From NCBI RefSeq assembly GCF_014287675.1, contig NZ_JACOPQ010000021.1:1-50946 (forward strand): a stretch of 50,946 nucleotides of DNA. The letters run 5' to 3'. This stretch comes from Lawsonibacter faecis (GTDB lineage: Bacteria > Bacillota > Clostridia > Oscillospirales > Oscillospiraceae). This document shows positions 1 through 9,900 of the stretch, one piece after another; within the stretch, counting starts at the first letter, position 1, and each line of letters starts with the position of its first letter. Both the position numbers and the translations under genes were made by a program. Under the pieces are notes generated by a model, which ran no database searches, had not been told where the DNA came from, and saw only the letters and a program-made list of their open reading frames with translations.

Positions 1-40
1 CCTCCATCGCTCCTATTTTTGTATAGCTTCGTTTGCTCAT
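1..40 (-). CDS. Transposase, N-terminal 13 codons only
   Basis: An ATG at position 40 on the minus strand opens a frame reading MSKRSYTKIGAME that runs off the window edge. The same codons occur at the other end of the window. Placement about 80 bases inside a terminal inverted repeat fits the first transposase ORF (OrfA) of an IS3-type element. No domain can be judged from 13 residues. Confidence 0.5.
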   Translation of the reverse strand, partial: MSKRSYTKIGAME

Positions 41-47
41 AACAATA

Positions 48-83
48 CCCCCTGATGTAGTTCTATTATCCTACATCAGGGGG
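48..83. repeat. 13-bp perfect hairpin in the IS leader
   Basis: A 13-bp stem beginning CCCCCTGATGTAG with a 10-base loop lies just upstream of the transposase ATG; its mirror copy is at 50864-50899. Read toward the transposase, the loop carries GATAAT and an ATGACA lies 18 bases upstream, so the hairpin may overlap the transposase promoter. Such hairpins can also shield an IS from outside transcription. Function is inferred. Confidence 0.5.
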
Positions 84-301
84 CATTTTGTCATTGTCCG
101 TTTTTACTGGGGCTGTTCACGGGAGCTTCTGCAACCCGTTGGAAGGAGGTGAGAGCGAGGGTAAAGTACCAGGTCGTTACTTGGGCTGGAGTGTATCTGC
201 CGAAACATGACCGCTTCCTTTGACGAGGCTGATGAGAGCAGGCCACCCCCTGGCCCCGGTGCCGGACCGGCCGGTCACCACGCCGGACGCGCCCTCCCGC
301 C

Positions 302-2074
302 GTGGAGCTGGAGGAGGTGTGGTTCCGCTACGGCAAGGACGCGCCCGACGTGGTGAAGGGGCCTGAGCCTCTCCATTCACGCCGGGGCCTTTTTTGCCGT
401 GGTGGGCGGCAACGGCACGGGCAAGTCCACCACCCTCTCCCTGCTCTCCGGGGTGAACGCCCCCTACCGGGGGGAGGTGCGCCTGGAGGGAAAGAAGCTG
501 GGGGTTATCCCTGACAGCGAGAAGTTCGGCGGACTGCTGGGGGTTCTGCCCCAGAATCCCCAGGCCCTCTTTGTGAAGAAGACGGTGGAGCTGGACCTCT
601 ATGAGATGCTGTCTGACAAGAATCTGCTGAAAAAAGAGCGGGAGAAAAAAGTGGCCGAGGCGGCGGAGCTCTGCGAGCTGGGCCCCCTCCTGGGCCAGCA
701 CCCCCACGACCTCTCCGGCGGCGAGCAGCAGCGGGCGGCGCTGGCCAAGGCCCCGCATCCTCCTGCTGGACGAGCCCACCAAGGGGCTGGACGGCCACTT
801 CAAGGAGAAGCTGGCCTACATCCTGAAGCGCCTCCAGGCCGCGGGCTGCACCATCCTCATGGTGAGCCACGACGTGGAGTTCTGCGCCAGGTACGCCGAC
901 CGCTGCGCCATGTTCTTCGACGGCGGCGTGGTCACCCAGGGGCCGCCACGGGAGTTCTTCTCTGGCAACAGCTTCTACACCACAGTGGCAAACCGCATGG
1001 CCCGCAGCCTGCTGCCCGGCGCGGTGACGGCGGAGGACGTCATCCTGGCCTGCGGGGGAGAGGTGCCGCAGGTAGATGTGGAGCCCGCTCTCCTCTATCG
1101 GGAGAAGACGGAGGAGGCCAGGAAGAAGCGGGAGGAGGCGCCGCTGCCAGGATGGCGGAAGGGCCTGCTCTGCGCGGCGCTGCTGCTGATGATATGGGTC
1201 GTCCGGGGCGCGCCCTCCCGGCGTGGCTTCTGGAGTCCGGACTGAAGCACTTCCTGTGGCAGTGGAAGCTGGTCGTCAGCATGATGTCCATGATTGCCTG
1301 CGCCATGCTGGGCAGCTGGCTTATCACCCCGCCCGCCGTTTTCGCCAAAGAGGGCATCCAGGTGGACCGGGCGCACCGTCATCTCAGCGGACGGACCATC
1401 GCGGCGGCGATGATTCTCCTGCTCATCCCACTGACCCTCTATGCGGGTCATTTCTATTTTGGAAACCGGAAGTACTATTTCATCTCCCTGCTTATCGTGG
1501 TGGAGACCATGCTGCCTTTTTTCTCCTCTTTGAGAAGCGGAGGCCCCAGGCCCGGGAGCTGGTGATCCTCGCCACCCTCTGCGCCATCGCCGGGCGGGCC
1601 GGGCGGCCTTCTTCTTCCTGCCCCAGTTCAAGCCGGTGACGGCCATGGTCGTCATCACCGCCGTGGCCTTCGGCGGGGAGTCGGGCTTCCTGGTGGGGGC
1701 TGTCAGTATGCTCTGCTCCAACATCTTTCTTAGCCAGGGGCCGTGGACCCCCTTCCAGATGTTCGCCATGGGCGTCATCGGCTTTCTAGCCGGAGTGCTC
1801 TTTCGCAAGGGGGGTGCTCCGCCGGAGCCGGGCGGCCCTTTGTACCTACGGCGGCATCTCCGTGTTCTTCATTTACGGCGTTATTATGAACACCTACAGC
1901 GCTTTCCAGGACCAGGCCAACATCACCCTTGGGACCATCGTCACCTACTGTATGGTGGGCGTGCCCATGGACCTCATCCATGCGGCCTCCACGGTCTTCT
2001 TTCTCTGGGTGGCGGGTCCCGCCATGCTGGAGAAGCTGGACCGCATCAAGGCCAGGTACGGACTGATAGGGTAG
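302..2074 (+). pseudogene. ECF-type ABC transporter (ATPase plus S component), multiply frameshifted
   Basis: Pieces in all three plus frames join into one coherent ancestral protein. They are VELEEVWFRYG near 302, Walker A GGNGTGKST near 405, signature LSGGEQQR near 713, Walker B ILLLDEPTKGLDG near 760 after a frame change, then MVSHDVEF at 859. From about 1245 a hydrophobic part resembling an ECF S component follows, ending IKARYGLIG before TAG at 2074. The frame changes about six times, so no intact product is possible. The ATPase start resembles the second half of a double EcfA, so the 5' part seems lost; 121-300 shows no readable remainder. It lies next to the left IS. Sequencing error is an alternative, but genes elsewhere in the window are clean. 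Confidence 0.75.
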
Positions 2075-2220
2075 TCAAACCGAATGAAAACGGCTGCACA
2101 ATCTTATCGTGCCGCCGATGTGTCGGCCGCTTTTCACGGCTTCAAAATCCTGCCTTGGCCCCTAACGGGGCAAAATATCCACTGAAAAAAGGGTAAGCGC
2201 TGGGGGCGCGAACGCCCCGT

Positions 2221-2262
2221 AAAACAGATGCCGGCTGGCTTTTCCCAGCCGGCATCTGTTTT
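2221..2262. terminator. Bidirectional rho-independent terminator
   Basis: An 18-bp perfect stem starting AAAACAGATGCCGG with a six-base loop, flanked by A4 and T4, can end transcripts from either side. It separates the ECF pseudogene from the LysR gene. Confidence 0.85.
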
Positions 2263-2584
2263 GATACGCAATACTGCATTGCGGCCTTTCATGAGCGACT
2301 TTATGATATTTCTGCCCTGTAGATGATGCTCGTCCCGGAGCCGCAATATACAGCGGTGGGAAACATATGGGCCCGGCGGTATTTACGCTGCAATATGAAG
2401 GGTGCGCTCCCCGATATTATATGTCTCGCTCCAACCCCAGCGGGAGGCCTTTTCCTGGTGCCCGGGGAGCTTCATTTGCTTACCGCCGCCGGATTGCGAA
2501 ATTATGACCCCAGAAGGAATCGCTGCCGTTCAGAGTCAACGTAAGCGCTGCCGCCGCGTCGGGCTGCTCATCTGCGGCTGCTCC
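2263..2584. other. Intergenic stretch with no recognisable gene
   Basis: Short open frames exist here but none has a ribosome-binding site, coding-like composition or recognisable motif. I see no RNA gene or long repeat. It is probably spacer or decayed sequence between the pseudogene terminator and the LysR promoter. Confidence 0.5.
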
Positions 2585-2613
2585 TTGTCCCGGGTATCAA
2601 TAGAGCTTATAAT
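2585..2613 (+). promoter_or_regulatory. Sigma-70 type promoter of the LysR gene
   Basis: TTGTCC at 2585-2590 and a perfect TATAAT at 2608-2613 are 17 bases apart. The predicted start lies about 30 bases upstream of the LysR ATG. Confidence 0.65.
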
Positions 2614-2648
2614 GTGGTAGGAATAAGAACGGCAGGGAGGAATCTGGC

Positions 2649-3536
2649 ATGCTGGATTTTCGGATGGAGACTTTTTTGGCGGTGTGCAGGCACCTGAACT
2701 ATACCCGGGCGGCGGAGGAGCTGAACATCACCCAGCCCGCGGTGACACAGCACATCCAGTACCTCCAGGCCCACTATGGCGCGAGGCTTCTGGACTACCG
2801 GGACAAGCGCCTCACCCTCACCCCAGAGGGGGAGGCCCTGCGCCGGGCGGCCGTGACCATGCTCCACGACGAGCGCAAGCTGCGCCGGGACCTGGCGGAT
2901 ATGCGGGCTGGGCGGCAGTCTATCCGCTTCGGGGCCACCCTCACCATCGGAGAGTACGCCCTGCCCCGGCCTCTGGCCGCCTACATGAAGCGCCACCCGG
3001 AGGTGGACGTCCATCTTCTGGTGGACAACACCGAGACGCTGCTCTCCAAGCTCAGCGACGGGTCCCTGGACTTTGCCATCGTGGAGGGCTACTTCCGTAA
3101 GGCGGAGTATGACTACCTCCTGTGGTCCATGGAGCCCTATGTCTGCGTCTGCGCCGGAAGCTGTCCCCTGCCGTGCCGCCCTATGCGGCTGGAGGATATG
3201 CTGGAGGAAAACCTCATTCTCCGCTCCCCCGGGTCCGGCTCGCGGGAGGTGCTGCTGCGGGTGATGGAGGAGCGCAATTTCCAGCTCTCCGACTTCCGCC
3301 ATATCGTTGAAATCAGCGACCTGCATGTGATCAAAGAGCTGGTAAAGGCGGGCTGCGGCGTCACGTTTCTCTACCGCAGGGCGGTGGAACGGGAGCTGGA
3401 GGCAAGCACGCTGCGCCTCGTGCCCCTGGCCGATTTTGACGTGGCCCACGAGTTTACCTTCCTCTGGCGGAAGAACAGCGTCTTTGAAGCGCAGTTCCGC
3501 GAGCTGTTCAGCGCGCTGCGGGAGGAACCATCATAA
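2649..3536 (+). CDS. LysR-family transcriptional regulator, probable asr operon activator
   Basis: This 295-residue protein has the standard LysR layout: an N-terminal winged helix-turn-helix (residues 1-65, LNYTRAAEELNITQPAVTQH) and a C-terminal co-inducer-binding domain (about 90-290). The length is typical. The ATG follows a GGGAGG site by 8 bases. It is transcribed in the same direction as asrABC, 98 bases upstream of asrA, and the gap holds an inverted repeat of the kind LysR proteins bind. Regulation of sulfite reductase by this protein is inferred from position; the effector is unknown. Relatives such as CysL and YeiE control sulfur or sulfite genes. Confidence 0.85.
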   Translation: MLDFRMETFLAVCRHLNYTRAAEELNITQPAVTQHIQYLQAHYGARLLDYRDKRLTLTPEGEALRRAAVTMLHDERKLRRDLADMRAGRQSIRFGATLTIGEYALPRPLAAYMKRHPEVDVHLLVDNTETLLSKLSDGSLDFAIVEGYFRKAEYDYLLWSMEPYVCVCAGSCPLPCRPMRLEDMLEENLILRSPGSGSREVLLRVMEERNFQLSDFRHIVEISDLHVIKELVKAGCGVTFLYRRAVERELEASTLRLVPLADFDVAHEFTFLWRKNSVFEAQFRELFSALREEPS

Positions 3537-3538
3537 TA

Positions 3539-3556
3539 CCTTATCACACAATAAGG
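3539..3556. promoter_or_regulatory. Inverted-repeat operator candidate upstream of asrA
   Basis: CCTTAT and ATAAGG form a perfect 6-bp inverted repeat separated by CACACA, directly upstream of the predicted -35 of the asr promoter. The position and dyad fit a LysR activator site (T-N11-A class). Binding is inferred. Confidence 0.5.
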
Positions 3557-3565
3557 AATGCTAAG

Positions 3566-3594
3566 TTTTACTAATACATAGAGTGTGCTATATT
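3566..3594 (+). promoter_or_regulatory. Promoter of asrABC
   Basis: TTTTAC (3566-3571) and TATATT (3589-3594) are 17 bases apart, about 40 bases upstream of the asrA start. The weak -35 box would suit activator dependence. Confidence 0.5.
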
Positions 3595-3634
3595 TATCAC
3601 AAAGCCACAAATTGAATCGCAGGAGGTTTGCAGG

Positions 3635-4678
3635 ATGGGCTACTCACTCACCGCGGTCCAGGCCCAACAGGTCCTGGACGCCATCAGGAAGGACTACCGC
3701 GTCTACGCGCCCAAGCGCTTTCCCAAGCAGGGGAGGTATTCGGACACCGACGTCGTCCGCTACGCCGAGGTGGAGCGGCTTGAGGACATCGTCTGGCAGG
3801 TCAAGTCCGACTACCCGGCCAAGGAGGTCCTCTCGCCCATCCAGCAGGCCGTCTTCTACTTCACGGAGGACGAGTACCGGGCCAGCAAGGGGCCGAACAA
3901 GCCCATCCTCATTCTGGCCCGGCCCTGCGACATCAACGCCCAGGAGATTCAGGCCAAAATATACGCCGGAAACGGCGGGTATGACGACTACTACTACCAG
4001 CGCATGCGCGACGCGGTGAAGTTTGCCGTCATGGACTGCAACGACGGGGACGACACCTGCTTCTGCTGTTCCATGGGCTCCAACCGGGCCGAAGGGTACG
4101 CCCTTGCGCTGCGCTTCTCCGAGAACGGCCTGGCGTGCACCGTGGAGGACGAGACGTTCGCCCCCTACTTTGAGGGGATGCCCAGGGCGGAGTATACCCA
4201 CCGCTTCGTGGAGAAGAACGCGCTGGAGGTGACGCCCCCGGACCTCTCTGACAAGGCCGTGCGGCTGGCCCTGAAGAGCCACCCCATGTGGAAGGAGTTC
4301 AACGCACGGTGCACCTCCTGCGGGAGCTGCACCGTGGCCTGTTCCACCTGCACCTGTTTCACCACCCGGGACGTTATCTACGGGGACAATCCCGAGGTGG
4401 GCGAGCGCCGCCGGGTCACCGACTCCTGCCAGATTGCGGGCTTCGACCAGATGGCGCTCCAGGGGGAGCTGCGTCCCACCGCCGGCGACCGGATGCGCTA
4501 CAAGGTGCTCCATAAATTCCACGACTACAAGGCCCGTTTCGGAGACCGGCATATGTGCGTGGGCTGCGGCCGGTGTATCCACCGGTGCCCCGAGCACATC
4601 TCCATCGCGGCCACGGTCAACAAGATGAGCGGCGCCGTGGAGGACATCCTCGCCTCCCAGGCGCAGGAAGGCAGGTGA
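3635..4678 (+). CDS. asrA: Anaerobic sulfite reductase subunit A
   Basis: This 347-residue iron-sulfur subunit belongs to the AsrABC sulfite reductase, which reduces sulfite to sulfide with NADH in the cytoplasm. The C-terminal third holds two ferredoxin-like clusters: CTSCGSCTVAC with a following STCTC near residue 225, and CVGCGRCIHRCP near residue 310. The N-terminal part carries further cysteines (ARPCD, DTCFCC) typical of the family. The start is supported by GGAGG upstream. It is the first gene of the operon, and asrB follows after 5 bases. Length and motif order match known AsrA; no damage is seen. Confidence 0.93.
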   Translation: MGYSLTAVQAQQVLDAIRKDYRVYAPKRFPKQGRYSDTDVVRYAEVERLEDIVWQVKSDYPAKEVLSPIQQAVFYFTEDEYRASKGPNKPILILARPCDINAQEIQAKIYAGNGGYDDYYYQRMRDAVKFAVMDCNDGDDTCFCCSMGSNRAEGYALALRFSENGLACTVEDETFAPYFEGMPRAEYTHRFVEKNALEVTPPDLSDKAVRLALKSHPMWKEFNARCTSCGSCTVACSTCTCFTTRDVIYGDNPEVGERRRVTDSCQIAGFDQMALQGELRPTAGDRMRYKVLHKFHDYKARFGDRHMCVGCGRCIHRCPEHISIAATVNKMSGAVEDILASQAQEGR

Positions 4679-4683
4679 GCGGC

Positions 4684-5487
4684 ATGACGACGAATTTACA
4701 TAATCCTGTCCAGCCCCAGCCATGCTCCATCCTCTCGGTGAAGCACGAGAGCGAGCATGAGTGGACGTTCCGGGTGGAGAGCGGCGCCAGGCCGCAGCAC
4801 GGCCAGTTTATGCAGCTCTCCATCCCCAAGATCGGCGAGGCACCCATCTCCGTGTCCGCCCAGGGGGAGGGGTGGCTGGAGTTCACCATCCGCTCCGTGG
4901 GCAAGGTGACCGACGTGATTTTCACCAAGGAGCGGGGGGACACCCTCTTCCTCCGCGGGCCTTACGGCAAGGGCTGGCCCGTCGAGCAGTTCCGGGGCAA
5001 GCATATGGTGGTCATCACCGGCGGCACCGGCCTGGCCCCTGTGCGCTCCCTGCTGCGGATGTTCGCCGGGAATCCCGGGTATGTGGAGGATGTGCGCCTG
5101 ATCTGCGGCTTCAAGAACGAGGGCGGCATCGTCTTCCATTCCGAGCTGGAGGCGTGGAAGGACTGCTTCCACGTGACCTACGCCCTGGACGCCGACACGA
5201 AGGAGGGCTGGCGCACCGGCTTCGTCACCGAGTTCGTGAAGGAGATTCCCTTTAATTCCTTTGGCGGCAGTTACGCCGTCGTTGTCGTGGGGCCGCCGCC
5301 CATGATGAAGTTCACCGGCCTGGAGCTTTTGAAATGCGGCGCCGAGGCGGAGAAAATCTGGATGAGTTTTGAGCGCAAGATGTCCTGCGCGGTGGGCAAG
5401 TGCGGCCACTGCCGCATAGACGAGACGTATGTGTGCCTGGACGGCCCGGTGTTCCCCTACACCGTCGCCCGGGACCTGGTGGATTGA
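4684..5487 (+). CDS. asrB: Anaerobic sulfite reductase subunit B (FAD/NAD(P)-binding)
   Basis: This 267-residue flavoprotein feeds electrons from NAD(P)H to AsrA and AsrC. It has the ferredoxin-reductase fold: an FAD domain (about residues 10-100), an NAD-binding domain with GGTGLAPVRSLL near 118-129 and VVVGPPPMM near 205, and a C-terminal cysteine cluster CAVGKCGHC with a later Cys, as in PyrK-like 2Fe-2S proteins. I chose the ATG at 4684 (MTTNLHNPVQ), five bases after the asrA stop, because upstream in-frame codons lie inside asrA. It is in one operon with asrA and asrC. Confidence 0.93.
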   Translation: MTTNLHNPVQPQPCSILSVKHESEHEWTFRVESGARPQHGQFMQLSIPKIGEAPISVSAQGEGWLEFTIRSVGKVTDVIFTKERGDTLFLRGPYGKGWPVEQFRGKHMVVITGGTGLAPVRSLLRMFAGNPGYVEDVRLICGFKNEGGIVFHSELEAWKDCFHVTYALDADTKEGWRTGFVTEFVKEIPFNSFGGSYAVVVVGPPPMMKFTGLELLKCGAEAEKIWMSFERKMSCAVGKCGHCRIDETYVCLDGPVFPYTVARDLVD

Positions 5488-5500
5488 GGAGGGTCGGGAC

Positions 5501-6568
5501 ATGAATCAGGATATCGACATCAAAAAGGTCCGTCTGAATTGCTACCGCCAGTCCAAGGTGCCCGGCGAGTTCATGCTCCAGATGCGGGTGCCCGGCGGCA
5601 TGGTGGACGCCAAGTACCTCGCTTCCATTGAGCACATCGCAAAGACCTGGGGGGACGGCAACTTCCACTTCGGCACCCGCCAGACCTTCGACATCACCGG
5701 CATCAAGTACGAGGACATCCCGGCGGTGAACGCCTACCTGGAGGACTACATCAAGGAGGTGGACGCCGCGCTGTGCGGCGTGGACATGGATACCGTGGCC
5801 CACGAGCCCCGGGACTGGGACCCCCAGAGCGGCTACCCCACCATCGGCGCGCGGAACATCACCGCCTGCATCGGCAACTACCACTGCATCTGCGGCAACT
5901 GCAACACCTTTGAGCTGGCGCGGAAGATTGAGCCCATTATCTTCCCCAGCCACTACCACATCAAAATCAACATCGCCGGCTGTCCCAACGACTGCAACAA
6001 GGCCCACCTGTGCGATTTCGGCATCATCGGCGTGGCCAAGATGGTGTACCACCCAGAGCGCTGCCTGGGCTGCGGAGCCTGCGTCCGCGCCTGCGAGAAG
6101 GGCGCCACACGGGTGCTCTCCCTCAATAAGGACACGTATAAAATCGACAAGGACCCCTGCTGCTGCGTGGGCTGCGGCGAGTGCGTCCGGGCCTGCCCCG
6201 CCAGCGCCTGGACCCGCCGGGAGACCAAGTTCTACCGGGTCATCCTGGGCGGCCGCACCGGCCGTCAGACCCCCCGCACGGGCAAGATGTTCCTCAACTG
6301 GGCCACCGAGGAGGTGGTGCTGGGCGTGCTGAAAAATTGGCAGAAGTTCTCCGCCTGGGTCATGGACTATAAGCCTGAGTACCTCCACGGCGGGCACCTC
6401 ATCGACCGGGCGGGGTACAAGAAGTTCAAGGAGATCATTCTGGACGGCGTGGAGCTCAACCCCGAGTGCCTGGTGGCAGAGGACATCTTCTGGCACGAGA
6501 CCGAGTACCGCTCCAACTTCAATGTCAAACCCATCGCCATGCACCAGACCGCGGGGCCCCGGGAGTAG
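5501..6568 (+). CDS. asrC: Anaerobic sulfite reductase subunit C (siroheme catalytic subunit)
   Basis: This 355-residue protein is the catalytic subunit. Siroheme/4Fe-4S ligands are visible as C-x5-C (CIGNYHC, near residue 124) and C-x3-C (CPNDC, near 163). They are followed by two ferredoxin clusters, CLGCGACVRACEKG near 188 and CVGCGECVRACPAS near 223. The start at 5501 (MNQDIDIKK) follows GAGGAGGG; an in-frame extension upstream runs through asrB and is not used. It is the last gene of the operon and a strong terminator follows. Sulfide production from sulfite, including taurine- or sulfonate-derived sulfite, is the known family role. Confidence 0.93.
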   Translation: MNQDIDIKKVRLNCYRQSKVPGEFMLQMRVPGGMVDAKYLASIEHIAKTWGDGNFHFGTRQTFDITGIKYEDIPAVNAYLEDYIKEVDAALCGVDMDTVAHEPRDWDPQSGYPTIGARNITACIGNYHCICGNCNTFELARKIEPIIFPSHYHIKINIAGCPNDCNKAHLCDFGIIGVAKMVYHPERCLGCGACVRACEKGATRVLSLNKDTYKIDKDPCCCVGCGECVRACPASAWTRRETKFYRVILGGRTGRQTPRTGKMFLNWATEEVVLGVLKNWQKFSAWVMDYKPEYLHGGHLIDRAGYKKFKEIILDGVELNPECLVAEDIFWHETEYRSNFNVKPIAMHQTAGPRE

Positions 6569-6616
6569 GGCGCGCAGATGTCCCACAGAGTTCCTGAGGC
6601 CGCCTAGGGCGGCGGG

Positions 6617-6662
6617 AAGCAAAGAGGAAGACACCTTGTAGGGGTGCCTTCCTCTTTGCTTT
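6617..6662 (+). terminator. Terminator after asrC
   Basis: A stem of 14 perfect pairs (AAGCAAAGAGGAAG) plus four inner pairs after one mismatch, ending in a short T run, lies 48 bases after the asrC stop. Confidence 0.75.
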
Positions 6663-6874
6663 ACCCTATCAAAAAGATGTTCGCATTCCGTTTCCCGCTG
6701 CCGCAGGCGGCCTCCACGGACGAAAATCCGGCAAAGCGAATTGCGATTGAGGCAACCGGATACTCAGCAAGGTGCTGCTATCCTCCGGGAAGCAAAGGAT
6801 GGCAATACCGTCAGGGCGCCCCTTCGCGCGCAGGAAACTACTTTCAAGAGATATCCCACGGTTAATTCGTGCTT
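6663..6874. other. Intergenic stretch, nothing recognised
   Basis: This lies between the convergent asr operon and the endonuclease gene. No convincing gene, RNA or repeat was seen. Confidence 0.4.
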
Positions 6875-6916
6875 CAGCCCGCGGACAAAGTCCTTCAGGA
6901 CTTTGTCCGCGGGCTG
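6875..6916 (-). terminator. Long hairpin downstream of the SLH endonuclease gene
   Basis: A 20-bp perfect stem starting CAGCCCGCGGACAAAG with a two-base centre lies 9 bases beyond the minus-strand stop at 6926. A clear T tract is missing, so it may act as a terminator or as a 3'-end stabiliser. Confidence 0.6.
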
Positions 6917-6925
6917 AGAGCGGAA

Positions 6926-9900
6926 CTACTTGAGCACGGCTTCGACAAAGCGCTGGAGGAAGACAGCGAACTCAGCGCGGCTGACCTGCTCCCGGGGCGC
7001 GATCATGCTGCCGGAGAGGAGGCCCGCCTTCAGGGCCGCGGAGACTGCGTCAACAGCCCAGGGGCTGACGCTGTCAGCGTCACTGAGACCCTCGGAGCCC
7101 GCCATATCGGGCAGGGTCAGACCGGCGTACTCGGCATAGCGGACCAGGATGGCACAGAGCTGCTCGCGGGTGATGAGGGCGTCGGGATTGAAGTAGTTAC
7201 CGTCGCCCTCCACGATCTTGTTTTCGGCGGCCCAGGCGACATCCTTGGAGTACCAGGCGCTGGAGGACACGTCGGCGAAGGTGCTGTCCGCGCTGGCCTC
7301 ACCCCCGTCAATGCGGGCCAGGACCGTGACGATCATGGCCCGGGTCATGGGCAGCGTGGGCTGGAAGGAGCCGTCGCCGGTCCCCTTTAGGAGCTCATGG
7401 GAGGCGGCGAAGCCGACGGCCTCCTTTGCCCAATGGTCTTCGGTTATGTCGGTAAAGCGTTTGCTGTTGTCGACGATTTGGTATGTTCCCGCTATGGTGG
7501 CGCGGTAAACCGCGCTGCCGCCGCCCACCACGGCCAGAGGCAGGATGGCTTTCGTTCCATCGGCCAGGGTGACCTGAATGGCGTTGCCCTTGTCGCCGGG
7601 ATTCACGAGCAGGGCGTTTACGTCGGCGCCCTTGACGAGCGTACCGGCGGGAATCGTGACGGTGAGGCCGCCGCCGGAGAGCTTTATGGGCTTGGTCTTG
7701 TTGAGGGAAATAACCTTTTCATTGGCCGCGTCATTCAGCTTGGCGCCCGCGGAGGGAAGCGTTACCTCAACAAATGTGCCGCTCTCCTTAATGGCGTCCG
7801 GCCGCACGACGGAACTGGAGGAGCTTCCGCCGCCGCTGCTCCCGCCCCCATTTCCGCCGCCGCTGCCGCCGCCGTCATCGGGCTTCTCCGCCAGGTTGAG
7901 GCGTGTGAGGTCGAAGGTGTAGGTCGTGGGGGCGTAGTCCTTACCCTCGCCGTCCAGATCCACTGCGACGGTGAAGCTGGGGCTGGCGGGATCGACGCGC
8001 ACGATGATATCACGGTACAGACCGCCGTCGGGCGGGGTGACGGCCTTGCCGCTGAAGGTGAGCACGGCGCTGTCATATGTGTTTTCAGGCAGAGTGACCC
8101 GCAGGCCCAGGAAGTTACCCGCGCTTTGGCTGCCAAAGCCGGTAAAGCCCTTTTTATAGGCCAGGGTGCCGGTGACGGCTACGGTGTCCGTGCCATCAGG
8201 GCCGGTCAGGGTTACGCCCTGGCGCATGAATGCATCGTCCTCGGCGCCGGATATACCGGCGGCAAAGCCCGCAGGCGCAATGGCAAAGGACGCGGAGCTG
8301 GCAGCAGGAGCGGGAGGATCGGGAGGCAGAGGATCGTCGCCCCCGCTCAGCGTCAGGTAATAGGTGGTGGAGGCGCCGGCGGCGGCGTAGAACCGTACAT
8401 TCTCCTGGCCGGAAGTATAACAGCGGAACATTTCGGCGCTGGGGTTAAACCGCAGATATCTTCCGCCTGTTCCCACGTTGGCGATAGACAGGGTGCTGTC
8501 CCCGGCGTTAAAGGAGAGCGTCCACTGTGCGTCCGTTCCGTCGGAGCTGTCTGTGCTGCTGAGCGTATTGCCGCTGCCGGGGTACGACAGGTAGGTGTCC
8601 GAGGGCGCGCCTTTCAGGCGCATGGCATAGTTGCCGCTGGGAAGACGGGAGATGGAGATGACATAATTGCCGCTTACATTGGTAAGCGTGTCATCCGTCT
8701 TGGTGATGCCGGTACCCGACAGGGCGACTGCGGCGTTCGCCCCGCCGACGCCTGCTCCGGTGGCCAGGTGAACGTATTCATTCCCGCCGGTCATAACGTA
8801 GTCGCCGCTCCAGTCCGCTTGGTTGGCGGTGACCAGTTTAAAGGTATTGGGGTCTCCGGTTTCGTCTTCCACCCGGTAGGTGTACAGCGCGTAGAGCTTG
8901 GTCTGTATCTCGTCCAAGAGGTAGGAGCCGCCCGGAGCGTATATCTCCAGGCCGCTGGCATCGGTGGTCGCGGCGACGGCGGCATCCACCCAGCCGGCGA
9001 AGGCGTAGCTCTGGCTGTCGTCCGTGGGTGCTCCGCTGACGGCGGGAAGGGTAATCTCGTCGCCCAGATAGCCTGCGGTGGGTCCGTCCGTCACACTGAC
9101 GCCCTCGGGGACTGCGTAGCTGACGGCGGCCGCCGTCTTCTGGGAAAACTGTACGGTGACGGTACAGTTTTCCGTCACATTCTTGACGGTGAAGGTATTG
9201 CCGCTCTGCGTGACGGTGGCCGCGCCTGCAGGACTCACCTCAGCACCGCTGGCGTAATAGCCCTCAGACGGGGCGGCGGTGATGCGGGAGCCGCTCAGGG
9301 TCACTGTGCCCCAGGCTTCGTTGCTGGACGCCGGAGTGATGGTAAAGCTTGGCGTCTCAGAGCCGCCGCCCTCGCCTGAGGGGGTGGGCATATCCGCGGG
9401 GACCTCCCGGTCGAACATCAGCCAGGCCAGCTCCGGGTAATCGATGAATACGTTTCGGTTGCCCTGGACCTGCTGGGTGAGGTCGTTGCGCGCCATCTCC
9501 CACTGGTCCACCGGGTCCTCCTCGCACCACTGCAGGAGCGTGTCGAGGCTCTCCATGACCTTCAGTCCATTGTTGCCGCCGCTGTCACTGCCGCCGTACG
9601 GAGGCGGCAGATTCTTTGAGTCCACATTTTCAAACAGATTGGGCTCTCCCCAGCGCACGTATACATAGAGAAAAATACGGGCCACATCGCCCTTGACCTC
9701 GTCCCTGATTTCAACCAGGTCATCGGACGGACTGTACCACAGGACGGTTTGACCGCCATAATCGTAGGTTTTGGGATTACTGATGACACCGACAACATTG
9801 CCCATAGTCATATTGCCGCGTGTAGAGTTGACGTTGGTATTGGTGGGGCGCAGATGGTGCAGGTCCGCCCCGGCCCCACTCTGGTAAAAGGAGCCCCGGC

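Larger units (their letters stand above)
1..119 (-). mobile_element. IS3-like insertion sequence, left end only (inverted copy 1)
   Basis: The first 119 bases are the exact reverse complement of the last 119 bases of the window. The inner border reads TGAACAGCCCC on the minus strand, followed by GGACA; this resembles the terminal inverted repeats of IS3-family (IS150-like) elements, which begin with TG and usually carry a GGACA box. The element faces outward, so its transposase would continue beyond the window. Only the IS left end is present, so the family is inferred. Confidence 0.7.

Noticed and set aside
7397..9379. Long open plus-strand frame (660 codons) opposite the SLH endonuclease gene
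   Set aside because: It mirrors the high-GC codon pattern of the real minus-strand gene, has no ribosome-binding site or recognisable domain and is Gly/Ala/Arg-rich nonsense.
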